Notes under the pieces: model-generated
Seen by the model: only the letters and a program-made list of their open reading frames with translations
What the model was told of the DNA's origin: nothing
Database searches by the model: none
From: Welwitschia mirabilis
Lineage: Eukaryota > Gnetophyta > Gnetopsida > Welwitschiales
DNA: 64,000 bases
Assembly (NCBI GenBank): GCA_051453625.1
Contig: JBOZIK010000001.1
Location: 298,225,257 to 298,289,256, forward strand
Reading direction: 5' to 3'
Part shown: in pieces, positions 1 through 12,959 of the stretch
Position numbering within the stretch: position 1 is the stretch's first letter
Layout of the letters: every line of letters begins with the position of its first letter
Made by a program: the position numbers and the translations under genes

Positions 1-65
1 GGATTCAATTAGAACATACAATATATAATAGGAATTGCATGAAGCAAACAAGAGAATAAGAAAGA

Positions 66-168
66 CCATAAGACCATACAAGAGATTAATGAAAACCATA
101 AACCATACAAGAATGAAGACAAAAGGCCATAAGACCAAACAAGAATTAATGAAAACCATAAACCATAC
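66..168. repeat. imperfect direct repeat, two units
   Basis: Two near-identical stretches (about 66-107 and 128-168) both read ccataagacca..acaag..attaatgaaaaccataaaccata, with a period of about 61 bases. The run of codons this leaves open at 35-244 is lysine/threonine-rich, follows the repeat and has no recognisable domain, so I do not call it a gene. Confidence 0.7.
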
Positions 169-277
169 TAATTTTTTTAGAAGAAAGCAAGAGTTCTTCA
201 CAAATGAAAGTGAGGAACAAGGAGGAGAAGGGTCCTATTTATAATGAAGGTTTGGTGGAATGTAAAGAGTCATAAGC

Positions 278-361
278 ATATGAGGACAAACGAAAGTTGG
301 CAAAGATTCCTTGCATATGAAAACAAACAAAAGTTGACAGAGATTCCTTTCATGTGAAGAC
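278..361. repeat. imperfect tandem repeat, about 41-bp period
   Basis: The phrase catatga-gacaaac-aaagttg-ca-agattcctt occurs twice back to back, and a third partial unit (catgtgaagacgaa) follows. It is unrelated to the repeat at 66-168. Confidence 0.6.
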
Positions 362-712
362 GAAATATATCATGAATGAGGGTGGTTATATAATGGGGAT
401 TTCTATTACCTTGCTAGGCCACCGGGAAAAATAATAAATAATAATTAAGCTTACATAATTAACAACAATGAGACATTAACATTAATTAAATCCTTCCATA
501 ACATGATAACAGTTTTGAAAATAAAAATAATAACTCTACACATTAAACAACTTTAAAATAATTTCACATTTTTACAAAATGAGCAATGCCTAAGCCAAAA
601 CACAAAATAACATTCATGAACTATTTATAAATAAAATAAAACATTCAAGATTTAGCATAAATTATTATCCTTAAAATATTTAATCTTAAGTCTTGAAATT
701 TAGGACGTGACA

Positions 713-1400
713 TGGATGTTAAAGGTAAATCTAACATGATTTTCCTAAAACAGCATCAAATGAAAACCCTTTTATTTCTTCTGATTCTAATGTTTGAAAT
801 TAAAAAGCTACTATTAGAGTTGTGTATACATAATATCCTTATAAGAAATGGCGTTCAAGGTATACAAGCTAGTGTATAGAAGTTTAAGAGTTGTAAAGTC
901 TTCCTTCCTCTTAAATTCTACAACTATATGTTGGAAAAAGCATAGTTCCAACTGTCTTGTAATTTTTACTTATTTCATCTTTAAAAAAATAATAGACACA
1001 AAGGTATTTTAGATTATAGTTGTAAGAGAGTTTGATTATCAAAATACTCAAAATATTAACTAAATATTCATTTTTAATAAAGTGCATTTTGGGAATGCCA
1101 ACATGCACATGTTAAGTTATTATAGTGTTACTTTAGATCCACTTTTAGTGGGATGGGGATCCTTAACTTTAGAGTTAGATTTATTAATTTGTTATATAAA
1201 TTTTAGCATAAGATTATATATTTAAATCAATTTTAAATTAACTGAATAGAAATTTCAATTGTTTTTCATGCCATTCTTTTATGTTTCACCTCCCATCATG
1301 GCCATTCTTATGCTTCCCTAATTTTCAATTCATATCACAGCAAATATAAAAGTTGTAACTAAATAGCAGCACCTTTGGTTTGGCTTCTAAATAAAAATCT
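713..1400 (+). repeat. partial copy of block S6 (downstream flank of the copia-like element)
   Basis: This stretch matches 30900-31590, 37470-37858, 42850-43480 and 62600-63262 over most of its length, including the landmark phrases ggtaaatctaacatg, acacaaaggtattttaga and ggggatccttaactttagag. The LTR element that precedes the block elsewhere is absent here, so this is a truncated copy, perhaps the edge of another duplicated unit. Both strands have short open frames, but these are inherited from the repeat and match no family I know. Confidence 0.75.
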
Positions 1401-4400
1401 TGTCGAATCAATGTACACATACTTTTAAAATGGGCATTTCTTGTGATCTATAAGGAACTTATCTTATCTAACTTGTATAAAATGAGCTAATTATAATAAT
1501 ACTTGGATTTTTATTATTAAAGGATATTTTTGTAGATGTACCAAACTTAATCGTAACATAATATGAAAGTTAGGAATGTTTTTTCCTATATGATGGACTA
1601 TGATTTTAGTAATACTAATGAAATCATTAACCATACTAAAATTTAGGACATAAATTCATTACCGACATTAGTCTTACGTCATCACATATAATAACTTCTA
1701 ATTAAATTTGTTCCTTATTATCATCATGCGCAGTTGGATCTTGAGTCGTCTCTACAAGGAACTAAGCAATGCCTTATATCACTTAAATTATACATTTTTC
1801 ATTAGAATAGTTAACCATGTCATTTAATAAAAATAGGTGAATTGGGTCTTCAAATCTATCTCATCATTAGACATTAAGTGAGGTTTTAATTTTTTGATTA
1901 AGAAATCATAGTCCTCATTTAGAGCTTATTCACCATAAATGTTTATTTATACATTTCTAAACTCTTTTTTGTTTAAAACATCTTCCACTTATTTATAGGT
2001 TACAACCAATGTTACAATTGTATTAATGATGTTCACAAACTTCTTATTTACACATTTCCATTATAAAATGGATAGTTCTTTACTAGTGTTAAGTTAAAAA
2101 AAAAAAATCACCTATGAACTTTAACCACTAAAAATATGAATTCCTTTTGATAATGTATATATATCATTATTTGATGGTGAATGGATAAGTAGAATTGGGG
2201 AAAAGTTGGTGAGAAAAATAAAAACAAGATAATGTAGCATTTAGAACATTCAGCTTCAATTTAATAGGTTGTGAATGTGAATGTTTAGATACCTATTTAA
2301 CATACCATGAGGTCTTGTATGTAATTAAACTTATTTGTGTAGGAATTCATTATAATTAGACTTATCAGAATAATGAAGGTCTAGTTGGAAACTCTACTTA
2401 GGAAATACAATACAAATAATGGAAGAGATAAAGTAAAAAATTAAAATTCCAACTTCAACATAGAGGTCTAAAATAACTCATTTTTAAGCACTTTTATGCT
2501 AATAATTAATTTGCAAGTAAATTCCAATTTTTTTACAAGTCTAAAAAGAAGTTAAATTTTTTTTAAATTTGAGATTTCTAATGCTTCTCTTGATTATGAA
2601 TTTAATACCTAATTTCAAGTGATTTTTGGAGTAATAACTAATTGATTTCCAAGAAAATTCCACTTATTTATCACTCCATGATGAAATTAAAATTTTTTAA
2701 AAGTGAAATCTTCTAGTACTTATGTTGATTTTCCCTTTACCAGATTATACTTTGAATGATGTCCTTCATGTCTTACAAAAAAATTATGTATTTTTTAAAA
2801 ATGAAATGACATTTAGTTTAGACTATCTATTTAAGATGTGATACAGAAAACCCATTAAATAATAGTTGATATTTAATTTTAATATAAATTAATTTTTGAT
2901 TAATATTTGATCTAAAATCTGGTCTCTTAATTTTAACCCTTAGTACTTTCTTTGTAGCTTTTTACAATTTATCTTTATCTAACTTTTGTTTTTGTTGTTA
3001 AGTTGACATGGTTTAACTACTCTTTAATGTTATAAATTTTAGGGAGTTTTAAGCATTGACTTTCTTTAATTAAGATGTGTTTTATAGAATTGAAGATTGA
3101 TTTTCTTATAATTGATCAATATTCTTTTGCATTTGCAAAAGAAAAGGTTTTTATTTTGTCTAGTTTGCCAAATTATAATCCTTCTTATAATTTTCACTAA
3201 AGGTATTTTTGACTAGCAATACCTAATGCAAAGGGAATAATGGTTAAGTTATAAAATTTAAAACACCAAAAGGCCTACCTCAAAAAAATGAATACTGATA
3301 ATATTTGAAATAAACTACTACTATGTGAAGAAGTTTTATCAATGAGGAATACATGAGATAATATTTGTGAAAAATAAAACTTTGAACACTTTATATTTAG
3401 TCTATATATAGACTCTAAATTCTAAGATGTGAGAAACCATCTCAATAACCTTATTCACATTCCATTTCATTAACAATTTATTAAGAAATTCTATAAGCAT
3501 GTTTACCATAAAAATACTATAGTTCTTATGTGAGAAATAACTTGAATGATATTTTTGATGTTTAACATCATTAGAAAATAGCAAAAATATTGAACCCTGC
3601 ATATTACACTATTATAGTGAACATAAAACAACATCCTTTGAACAACATTTATTAGATTATAATTCATTAAAATGCATGAAAAAAGAAATACTATAAGAAT
3701 TTTCTAATGAAAACAAAGACATGAAAACACGGTAAAAATAGAAAAAGAGTTTTAGTTAGACAAAACCCCATTTATGTCTATAGCTTTTACATAGAAACAG
3801 GAAAACATTCTAAATTCTTGCCCTCATGGAAGATTGAAAAAATACTATAAATTCCTCCCATATTGTATATCTTTTACTTGAAACTAAAAAACATTGTAAA
3901 TCCCTCCTTTTTACCTATACCTTTTATATAGAAATAGAAAAACACATTTAAGTTCTACACACTTCACTTCGAATATGAAAGGTGGTGGTAAAGAATTTTA
4001 TTTACTTATTGGAGAGAAAATCATCCATAGCATGGAGAATGTCTGACGTTTTACTTCCCTTATCATGGAAACTTTCCTTGAAATAGAAACTTGTTAACTT
4101 TATTTTATTTAGTTGAATGACAGTTTTAAATTTTGTTATATTTAATAACATTGCATTTTTTAGTTAAAGAAATTTTCTTACTTCCAAAATTTCTTATTTG
4201 AATCTTTTCAACTTTGTTATGTTAGTTGAGCATGAAACTTATCAACTTCCTTCTATTTAGCTGAATGTCAGTCTAACGATCAATATGAAACTTACTAAAT
4301 TTGATTTATTGGGATAATAACACTCCCAAGGTCATCCTTTAAGATGAATAGATACTAGATCTTACGTAAGGAAAGTAAGAACATGGTAGAAATAATTTGG

Positions 4401-4511
4401 AATCAATATGATATTATCATACCAATTACATTTCTATACATGGACTTAAGTACTCGCAAATCTTATCTTAATGGATGAAGATGGAAATATAGAAAAATTT
4501 CTAATTCCAAG
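1401..4511. other. AT-rich stretch with no recognised feature
   Basis: I see no open frame with recognisable protein similarity, no RNA gene and no clear terminal repeats here. The longest open run (3402-3602, minus) has ordinary AT-rich composition and no motif. The stretch just upstream of 4512 may be the decayed 5' part of the LINE fragment there, but I could not read it in frame. Confidence 0.5.
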
Positions 4512-4757
4512 GGAAGTTAGAGCAAGAATTACAAGAGATTCAAATAGAACAAAAACATGTGGACCACTAGGATAACCTATAGGCCTTAAAGTATAAATGC
4601 CTCCTAGAATTATATGAAATAACCTCAGATAAAGAATATTACTTGAGAAAAAGGAATAGAATCAAGTGGATAAAAGAAGGAGATGATAGATCAAATCACT
4701 TTTTAACCAAACTAATCAACATAGAATTGATAACAAAATCAGGAAGCTTACTACCGT
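4512..4757 (+). pseudogene. LINE (L1-type) linker between endonuclease and reverse transcriptase, remnant
   Basis: One plus frame reads KLEQELQEIQIEQKHV, then two stops, then YYLRKRNRIKWIKEGDDRSN and HFLTKL. In plant L1-type ORF2 proteins the segment before the reverse transcriptase has a coiled, charged stretch followed by the hallmark (R-S/N-R)-x-(K/Q)-W-(L/I)-K-E-G-D-x-N-(S/T)-K-F-F-H. That hallmark is clearly visible here with small changes. The frame ends in a stop at 4755-4757. No reverse transcriptase follows: the sequence runs straight into the duplicated block at 4920. This is a short, dead LINE fragment on the plus strand. The EGD hallmark makes me fairly sure of the family but not of the exact ends. 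Confidence 0.75.
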
Positions 4758-4919
4758 AGGCAAAGTGCTAGATTACTTCATTATCTATTGAAGTAATTTA
4801 TAGGTCAACTACTAAGTAAACAAACTTAAAATAAATTTACTTCATTATCTACTAAGAATTAACCTTCTAATCTTTAATTCTTTTTCATCATTGAAACAAA
4901 AAATATTATCTCTCATGTG

Positions 4920-7640
4920 TAAATTAGAGATATGTCCTTACTTTAGTAATTTATCCTATTATTAGCAAAATACACATACTAGAAATAGGTATAACCCAAA
5001 TGTCACAAATGGCTAAATATATCAAAGAATTTAACATATTAATTTATTTAAAAGAGTGAAATTATTTTTGATATTTTTTTAACTAAGTAAGGAAACTAAA
5101 ATTAACAATTCAAATAAGGGAATGAGATAAACAGTATGTAATGAAACTCAAAAACAAAATGTAATGGCAATAAAAGTTATTTAAATGCAATCAACTTAAA
5201 CAATTTTGCCAAGTTAATATCACACAAGTTGTTTCTTTAATCCTATATCAATATTTGATCTAATCTATTATACCATCAAATTGATAGTAATATAACATAT
5301 ACAAAAGAGAAAATGAAATAAAATTAAGAGAATTAAACAAAAATTTATTAATTAGAATATACTTTCATACATCCACTTATGAGTAAAAGCCCTGTAATGT
5401 AAGATACTCATCTAAATAGTAAATATATCTCCTCTCACAATAGATGGATCCCTTATCCAAAATTATTTAATAGCACAAGATAATTTGATGTAAAAAAGGA
5501 TGATAAAATCCAATGCCTTAGGGTATTTATATAGGTTTGGATGGATATTATATTCATAGTTATAATTACTAACTAAAAAAGAATAGTTGCATTACAACTC
5601 AACTAATAGATAAATCTAATTATTTATTAGTTATTACCACTTGAACTTCCTAGAATTTAATGATAGGTGGAATCTATTAATAGATGAAATAAGATAGTAG
5701 GTAATCATCTCCTTTTCTTATTTAGATAACCATATGGACAACCTTATAAAATACTATAAAATTTCTTAATTTTATCCAATTTATGTTTGTTTCTTTATAT
5801 TTATTATTTAACACCAAAAAGGGTCCCTTTTATTATTAAACCTATTAAGAATTTGTGATTCATCAAAGATAAAGTTTATGTTGAAATTTAAAAATTGCCA
5901 AATGGATTGTATAAAGAATTCAAAATTCCTAAGTCTAACACCATGATATAATGCTTGAAACATGTCTTGCATGAAATAAAGCAAGTATCATGATGTTGTT
6001 ATAGTAGGATTAAAACTTGCTTTTATTCCAATGACTTCAATTAATTCCCAATAACTCTAATGATATATCTTCAAAAGGAGGATGAATAAACTATGGTAAT
6101 TATTTAGATTATATACAAAAAAACAAGTGGTATTAAAAGGTATTCAATCTAGATTATATACAAAAAAACATAAGTTAAATAAACAAGAAATTATTAAGAA
6201 GGGAAAAAAAGAAGAATAACAAAGGCCATATCCAACTCCACTTCAATAAAGATGAAGGGATCTTACTCCTATTTCCTTCTCAAAGGAAAGAGATTTTTCC
6301 TTAAAGTGATGCCTACGAGGAATAAAAATTAAATTATAATTATTTAAATGATAAAGATAAGAAAAATTGGAGAGGTTATGGATAGGTTTAATCAGACCCA
6401 AAGGGACTTTATCTTTAGAGATCATAGGAGGTCTCCTCTAGGAACATATTTTTCTACTAAGTGAGTATTCACTTTTTCCTTTTGTTTTTATATTTCTTCT
6501 ATCTATTTTCTCTTATATATATATATAATATTTTCATGCTTGAGTAATAGAAAAATGTATGTTTTTCTCTTTAGAAAATGACCTTCCATCGAAATTTTCT
6601 AGACCTTATAACTTGATTTAAACCTTGAGGGAAATGTCTAAATTGATCAAAGGGGATGAAAATCATCATTATGTTTTGAAAAATAAATTATCCTATGAAT
6701 AATATCACACTTTTATTCACTTAGAGAGTTTTTAAAAGTGAGAAAATTATTTAAATTGTAAAACAAATAGGGCTTTTAAAGATAAATGTTTTTATTTATT
6801 TTAAAATTCCATGATTTAGAGTGAATTTTCATAACATATATAATGTATATGAACTTATATCAATGTTTTTAAAAATTATTTATCATTTAATTTCAATCAT
6901 GAGTATGACATGAATTGTTGAATTGTTAACTAGTCTTTACAACTCCACATCAATTAATGTTTACTAGAGGACCTTCAAATGACTAGTTGGGATATTTTTA
7001 TAGATGAAATTGATAATATTTTCTATATAAAAGTTAATAAATTAATATGTTATTAAGTCATAAATATTATATTTAATTTTGAATTAGAATAAAACATGTT
7101 TTATTATTTTATTTTTAAAAATGCTATTAAAAGAGGATTAATTCAGAATATCTTATTCACCAATCATCATAAGCTACTTAGATATCATGAAAGCTATAAA
7201 ATAAACTAGAATAGAATTGTGACTACCCATACCTATGAAAGAAATATTCTTGAAAATAACTAATTCAAAAAGAAAATAAAATTTAAATATAGGATAAGTT
7301 AATAACTTAACCTTATAACCTACATCTAAGTTGATCTACAAAAACTAATGGTTACAAATCTAAGATCTAATACCTAACAAAATATAATTTTTTCCATCTA
7401 TTAATAATAAGAACATACCAAAAGAATTCAAAATCCTAAGGAAGTTTATGAAAGTAAGGCCTAATTAAATCTTAAATTGTTTCCCACTTCATGCTTTAAT
7501 GATTTATTCTACACTTTACTCCACATATGATTGAAGTTATCCATAATTTGTCATAATTTAACTAGAATTTTATTATTCTAAATCAAGAATTCCAATGGCT
7601 ATAATGTCTATATAGAATTACAATTCCTACTCTTTTTGAC
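4920..7640 (+). repeat. internally deleted copy of duplicated blocks S2-S4
   Basis: Positions 4920-5900 match 15470-16389 and 19150-20063 (shared atgtcctttactttagtaa-type start and gataaagtttatg end). Positions 5900-6110 match the start of block S3 at 20064. The copy then jumps to sequence matching about 22010 and 24340, and continues to 7640 in parallel with 24340-25900 and 55930-57410. About 1.7 kb of S3 (the retroelement-like frame) is therefore missing from this copy. The minus-strand open run at 6243-6425 lies inside it and looks fortuitous. Confidence 0.7.
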
Positions 7641-8589
7641 AAGGAGAAAATGGTTGCAAAATTCTTATTAAAGATCTAGGATACTAATGTTGGCTTACTA
7701 CTGGTGTGGAAAACACATTGAGTAGGTCCCACCCACACTTGCTGGTGGGTAGTTTTCTACTAACTGGAGTATGTGGTTTCTCCTTTGCTCTCCTTATATT
7801 GATGTAGTTATCTTGATGTGTAAAACAAATTGAGTAGATCCCACCCACACTTGGTGATGTTTGATTCTTTGACCACTATGTTCTAATTTATTTTATTGGC
7901 AAGGAGACAAAGGAGAGTAGCTCACAAGACCTGTGTTCATTAGTATGTAACATGTACCATCTTGAAGGCCATCAATAAATATTATTTGAAATTTAAAAAT
8001 CTACATGAGGCCTTTCAAGTACATCTTATTTTCTTCTTTATTGTTCTTACACTCTACTTTTAAACATGTCCATTTCATGAGGTGTCTCTTATAAGTAAAA
8101 GCTAGGTTTGATTTTTCTATTGTTCTATTATTTAATTATTTTTCATGCATTGCATAGAGTAAAAGTGAGGCATATATCAAGTTAAAATATTTTCTTTAGA
8201 AGGATGACATTGAGATTGTTACATCATGAACTAGTTTTGAGCTCATGAGTAATGCTAGTCACCCATTACATTGTTATGGAAAACATCCTAGTTGTCTCCT
8301 TAATGTGTTCTTATAGTATCATTTGCATGAAAATTTTCATCATTAACAATAATTATTAGATGATCATCTGTATCCACAAAATGTTGCCTTTAGATCCTTC
8401 TCATGTTAGGAAGCTATTTTCAACATCACAAATAGGCCTTTTAAGGGATTTAAGTATTTACATAATGATTGATCAGATCATTGACATCCTTATGATATCC
8501 AATAAATGTTTCTAGACATTAGGCTTTTTTCTAACACATCATTCAACACTACAAGTATCCTTTAAAGAAACTTTTAATTCATTCCACTA
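7641..8589. other. no gene recognised; contains one long-spaced direct repeat
   Basis: Past the end of the S4 copy I find no coding signal. The only structure is the direct repeat at 7704-7859. The right end (about 8590) is where the gap-1 duplication begins. Confidence 0.4.
7704..7859. repeat. direct repeat with a conserved cccacccacactt core
   Basis: Two units about 112 bases apart read gtggaaaacacattgagtag and gtgtaaaacaaattgagtag, each followed by -tcccacccacactt-g-tg. In the first unit cccacc also pairs with a following ggtggg, giving a small hairpin. This is unusually GC-rich for the window. I do not know the origin; a transposon terminus is possible. Confidence 0.6.
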
Positions 8590-9871
8590 TGACTTCTAAG
8601 ATTGTTCAACCTAGTTCATAATACTTTTTGTTCATTCATTCTTTTTTTAGTCATATTATCAAATGAATACTATCATTTAATATGCTTTAATATCATATTA
8701 TTAAATGCTTAGTATACTTACAAAATACTAACAAAACACTATTTCAATATTCCATAATGTTACTCTATCTTACTATTTGGAATTGTTACATTGTCATTCA
8801 AAATTAACCCTAATTTACATTTACATTATCTAAGGTATTAAAGTAACCTAAGAAAAAACAACATCATTTCTTAACACTATCAATTTAGCTTGTAGAGCTT
8901 TGCCATAATTTTAGAGATCATCAACTTGCTTCTATATTATTATTAGAGAACCATTTTTCATTTATATATGATTTTGTTGGATTTTTGTGAGCATGTAATG
9001 ATGGTTACAACCCTGTTAATTAATAGCTGGGATCTAGCTCAAGGTAAGAAGTTGTAAGAATTCATAATCAAGAACATATCTAATTATGTTACCAAAAAAA
9101 ATTCTTATCACTACCATTCCTTATTTTATTTTATTCTAAATTACAACTTAGATATGTTTCTACATGTTTTGATTTAAATATATTTGATATTTTTATATTT
9201 GCAAATATTTGATTTTAAATGTACCTCCTTTAGTAGGATATTTCATTAGAATAAAAATCTTTAGTCTATTTTCCAAACCACTAACATTTTCTATGGACAT
9301 TACAAAGATATGAAGAATATATGATATATATATATATATATATGAATGTATGTACATATATGTATATTTGTGTGTGTGTATTAATTATCTATTATTATTC
9401 AATTATTTAACTCATAGTTAAATTTTTTCTTGCTCAAATTATTTTTACAGTGAACTCTGAAATCCTTTTAGAATCATATTTGTCAAGTTGGGATTGAGTG
9501 TGTTTGAATGCAAGTCTTAATTACCACCATTTATCTCATCCTCTATGTAGGTTGTAATTTTAATGTCATCCATTGTGGTTTTATTTTTCTTAATGTAAGA
9601 CACTGGAAACTAAAACCTTTGTGATATCTTTAGAGGGCCCTTAAAAGAATCCTATACAAGCATTGTTTACTATTTTGTTTAAGTTTTATATAACCCTTGT
9701 TACTATTTAAATGCTAATTCTTCATCAATAACTTTAATTAGTGTTAAAAGGATAATGGAAACTCTTAGAGAAAAATATGTAATAATATTATAAATTTCTA
9801 TCGAGGTATTAAACAGAATTGCACCTCTTTAGCTACTCTATATTTGTCAAGAAGTGTTGCTGCAAATATAG
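8590..9871. repeat. gap-1 duplication, left copy
   Basis: The stretch from gacttctaagattgttcaac to tgctgcaaatatag ends exactly at the N run and is repeated immediately after it from 9972. By eye the two copies agree at a little over nine bases in ten. I could not identify a protein on either strand. Confidence 0.85.
9323..9379. repeat. compound microsatellite (AT)n...(TG)n, short allele
   Basis: About ten AT units are followed by interrupted sequence and then about five to six TG units. The homologous locus in the right copy (10710-10770) is expanded. Confidence 0.85.
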
Positions 9872-9971
9872 NNNNNNNNNNNNNNNNNNNNNNNNNNNNN
9901 NNNNNNNNNNNNNNNNNNNNNNNNNNNNNNNNNNNNNNNNNNNNNNNNNNNNNNNNNNNNNNNNNNNNNNN
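9872..9971. other. assembly gap, 100 N
   Basis: Exactly 100 N, the conventional size for a gap of unknown length. It is flanked by the two copies 8590-9871 and 9972-11262. Confidence 1.
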
Positions 9972-10709
9972 GACTTCTAAGATTGTTCAACCTAGTTCAT
10001 AATACTTTTTGTTCATTCATTCTTTTTTTGGTCATATTATCAAATGCATACTATTATTTAATATGCTTTAATATCATATTATTAAATGCTCAGTATACTT
10101 ACAAAATACTAACAAAACACTATCTCAATATTTCAAAATGTTACACTATCTTATGATTTGGAATTGTTACATTGCCATTCAAATTTAATCCTGCTTTATA
10201 TTTCTTTTACATTATCTAAGGTATCAAAGTAGCCTAAGAAAAAAACCATCATTTCTTAATACTATTACTTTAGCTTGTAGAGCTTTGCCATAATTTTAGA
10301 GATCTATCAACTTGCTTCTATATTGTTATTAGAGAACCATTTTTCATGTATATATGATTTTATTAGACTTTTGTGAGCATATAATGATGTTTACAACCCT
10401 ATTCATTCATAGCTAGGGCCTAGCTCATGCTAAGCAATTATGAGAATTCATAATCAAGCACATATCTAATTATGTTACAAACAAAAATTCTTATCACTGC
10501 CATTCCTTATTTTATTTTATTCTACATTACAACATAGATATATTCCTGCATGTTTTAATTTAAATATATTTGTTATCTTTATATTTGCAAATCTTTGATT
10601 TTAAATGTACCTCCTTTAGTAGCATATTTCATTAGAATAAAAATCTTTAATTTATTTGCTAAACCACTAATATTTCCTGTGGACATTACAAAGATATAAA
10701 GTATATACG

Positions 10710-10771
<62 letters not shown>

Positions 10772-11262
10772 ATTAATTATCTATTGTTATTTAATTATTT
10801 AACTCATAGTTAAATTTGTTCTTGCTTGAATTATTTTTAGAATGAATCTTAAATCCTTTTAGAACCATATTTGTCAAGTTGAGATTGAGTGTGTCTCAAT
10901 GCAAGTCTTAATTACCACCATTTATCTCATCCTCTATGTACGTTGTAATTTTAATATCATCCATTGTGGTTTTATTTTTCTTAATGCAAGACACTGGAAA
11001 TTAAAACCTTTATGATATCTTTAGAGGGCCCTTAAAATAAGCCTATACAAGCATTGCTTACTATTTTGTTTAAGTTTTATATAATCATTGTTACTATTTG
11101 AATGCTAAATCTTCATCAAGAACTATAAGTAGTGTTAAAAGGATCATGGGAACTCTTAGATAAAAATATGTAATAATATTATAAATTTCTCTCAAGGTGT
11201 TAAATGGACATTGCACCTCTTTAGCTACTCTTTGTTCATCAAGAAGTGTTGTTGCAAATATA
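9972..11262. repeat. gap-1 duplication, right copy
   Basis: This copy begins directly after the N run with the same gacttctaagattgttcaac as 8590 and runs to gttgcaaatatag at about 11262. Beyond that point the sequence continues into DNA the left copy lacks. Confidence 0.85.
10710..10770. repeat. compound microsatellite (AT)n...(TG)n, long allele
   Basis: About thirteen AT units, then a short break, then about twelve TG units. The left copy at 9323-9379 has roughly half as many TG units. Confidence 0.9.
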
Positions 11263-12801
11263 GAAAAGAGCATCCTTTAATCCTTTTTTTGTAAACAACA
11301 TTTTCAAATATGTTTCCTAAAACGCTAATACATGAGATCCTTAGTTAATGATGAAAATTCAATTTAATGATTTGTAATATAACTTATATTTTCTTTACTT
11401 TTAGCATTATGAAAATGGAAAGATATGTCAAGTTAGATGTATTCATATGATTATCTATCTTCTTCATACTTTGCAGTGAAGTTTCTTGGATGTTATGGAA
11501 GTGGATGTAGGGTCAGAAGGCTTTTTGAGGAAAGGAAACTCTATGAAACCATGGCTTTTTATTGATACATTAACAATGTTTTCTTAATTGCTAAAAAACT
11601 TTTCACTTGCAGTTTGTCTAAAACCTATATGAATTATTTTTTTCATGTTGTATTACTTTTTTGCATACCTTAATTATTTTATAGATTTTAACATGATATC
11701 TTCATCTATCGCTCTACTAGTAGTTGTTAGAGGAATAATAATTACTCAGCAATAAAAGATAGATCTCTAAAAATACTAATAATTTTATTGTCATCTAAAG
11801 GAAAGGTTGTTTTTTTATCCTTTATATTTTAGATGCATTTTTCTTTCACTTCATCTATGTATCAGTCTATGTAATCTTAGAATTTACTTTTACAAATATC
11901 TAACTAGCCACATCTATGATCTTATTTTCTCATGTGTGAAAAGGTATGAATAGAATCAATCTAAAGTTATGGATTTACCTTTAAATTCTGAAGAGGCTAT
12001 TAATTACTCTCTCACCTTGATGAAAGATTACCATGTTACATTAAGATACTAGATAAATTTAAGTAACACATACACAAGTAAAAGAACCATGGTGTTTATT
12101 TCCTAATTTTATAAACTTCCCTCATTCTTCTTATCAGGGACATTGCTAATATTTAGTGTATTATAAATGTAATCTCTTAAGATGTAAATCTATAACTTAA
12201 GATTCTTTAGCATTTTTAAAAAATCCTACAACTTCTAAAGTAAATTTCATTGATGAATGTGATGACTTCTATCAATGCAATTTATTCTTTATAGGTTATG
12301 ACCTTTATAAAAAAAATTTAATGATTTTTTCCCTAGGATTCTTATTTTATTTAGTAAAAACCATCGATCTCATGTTTCATTCTTACCTTTTCATAAGAAC
12401 CAAGACAATTTATAAAGTAATAACTATAGGAATTCTAAAAAATCTTTGAACCTAATAATTACAATAAAAACTAAGGTTTCAAAATAGGAACTAACCCTAA
12501 TATGAAGAACCTTAGTGGGGAATATTTATATATTTTACTTGATATTTCTACATTAATTTATAAATTCATATAAAAGTAATCAAGTTTAAATGTTTAAACT
12601 CTTTATGAAGAATATAAAAAACCTTGCATGATAAGATTTAACTACTAGGAATTCTATGTTATTAGTCTCATAAAATAGTTTGTATTTTCTCTATTTATTT
12701 AATATTCATGCCATTCTTCTAGTTTTCTAGATAAAATAAACATGATTTTAAATATTTGATTATGATGTTTAGTGTTCAAAAATCAAATTTTAGGAGGTTT
12801 A
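11263..12801. other. no gene recognised
   Basis: AT-rich sequence with stops in all frames at short intervals. The integrase remnant that starts around 12960 may extend back into this stretch in too decayed a form to read. Confidence 0.4.
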
Positions 12802-12959
12802 TAGTTTTTTAGTTTTTGATGTAGAAAAATAATTCAAGCATAAAATCTTACAAACCTAATGAGGAAATAAACTAAATTGATTGTTATCTTATATTTTTAT
12901 AATTTTTTACCTATTTAATTTGGTTTTACCTATCTTATATTTCTATAAAAGTCTTTCAT

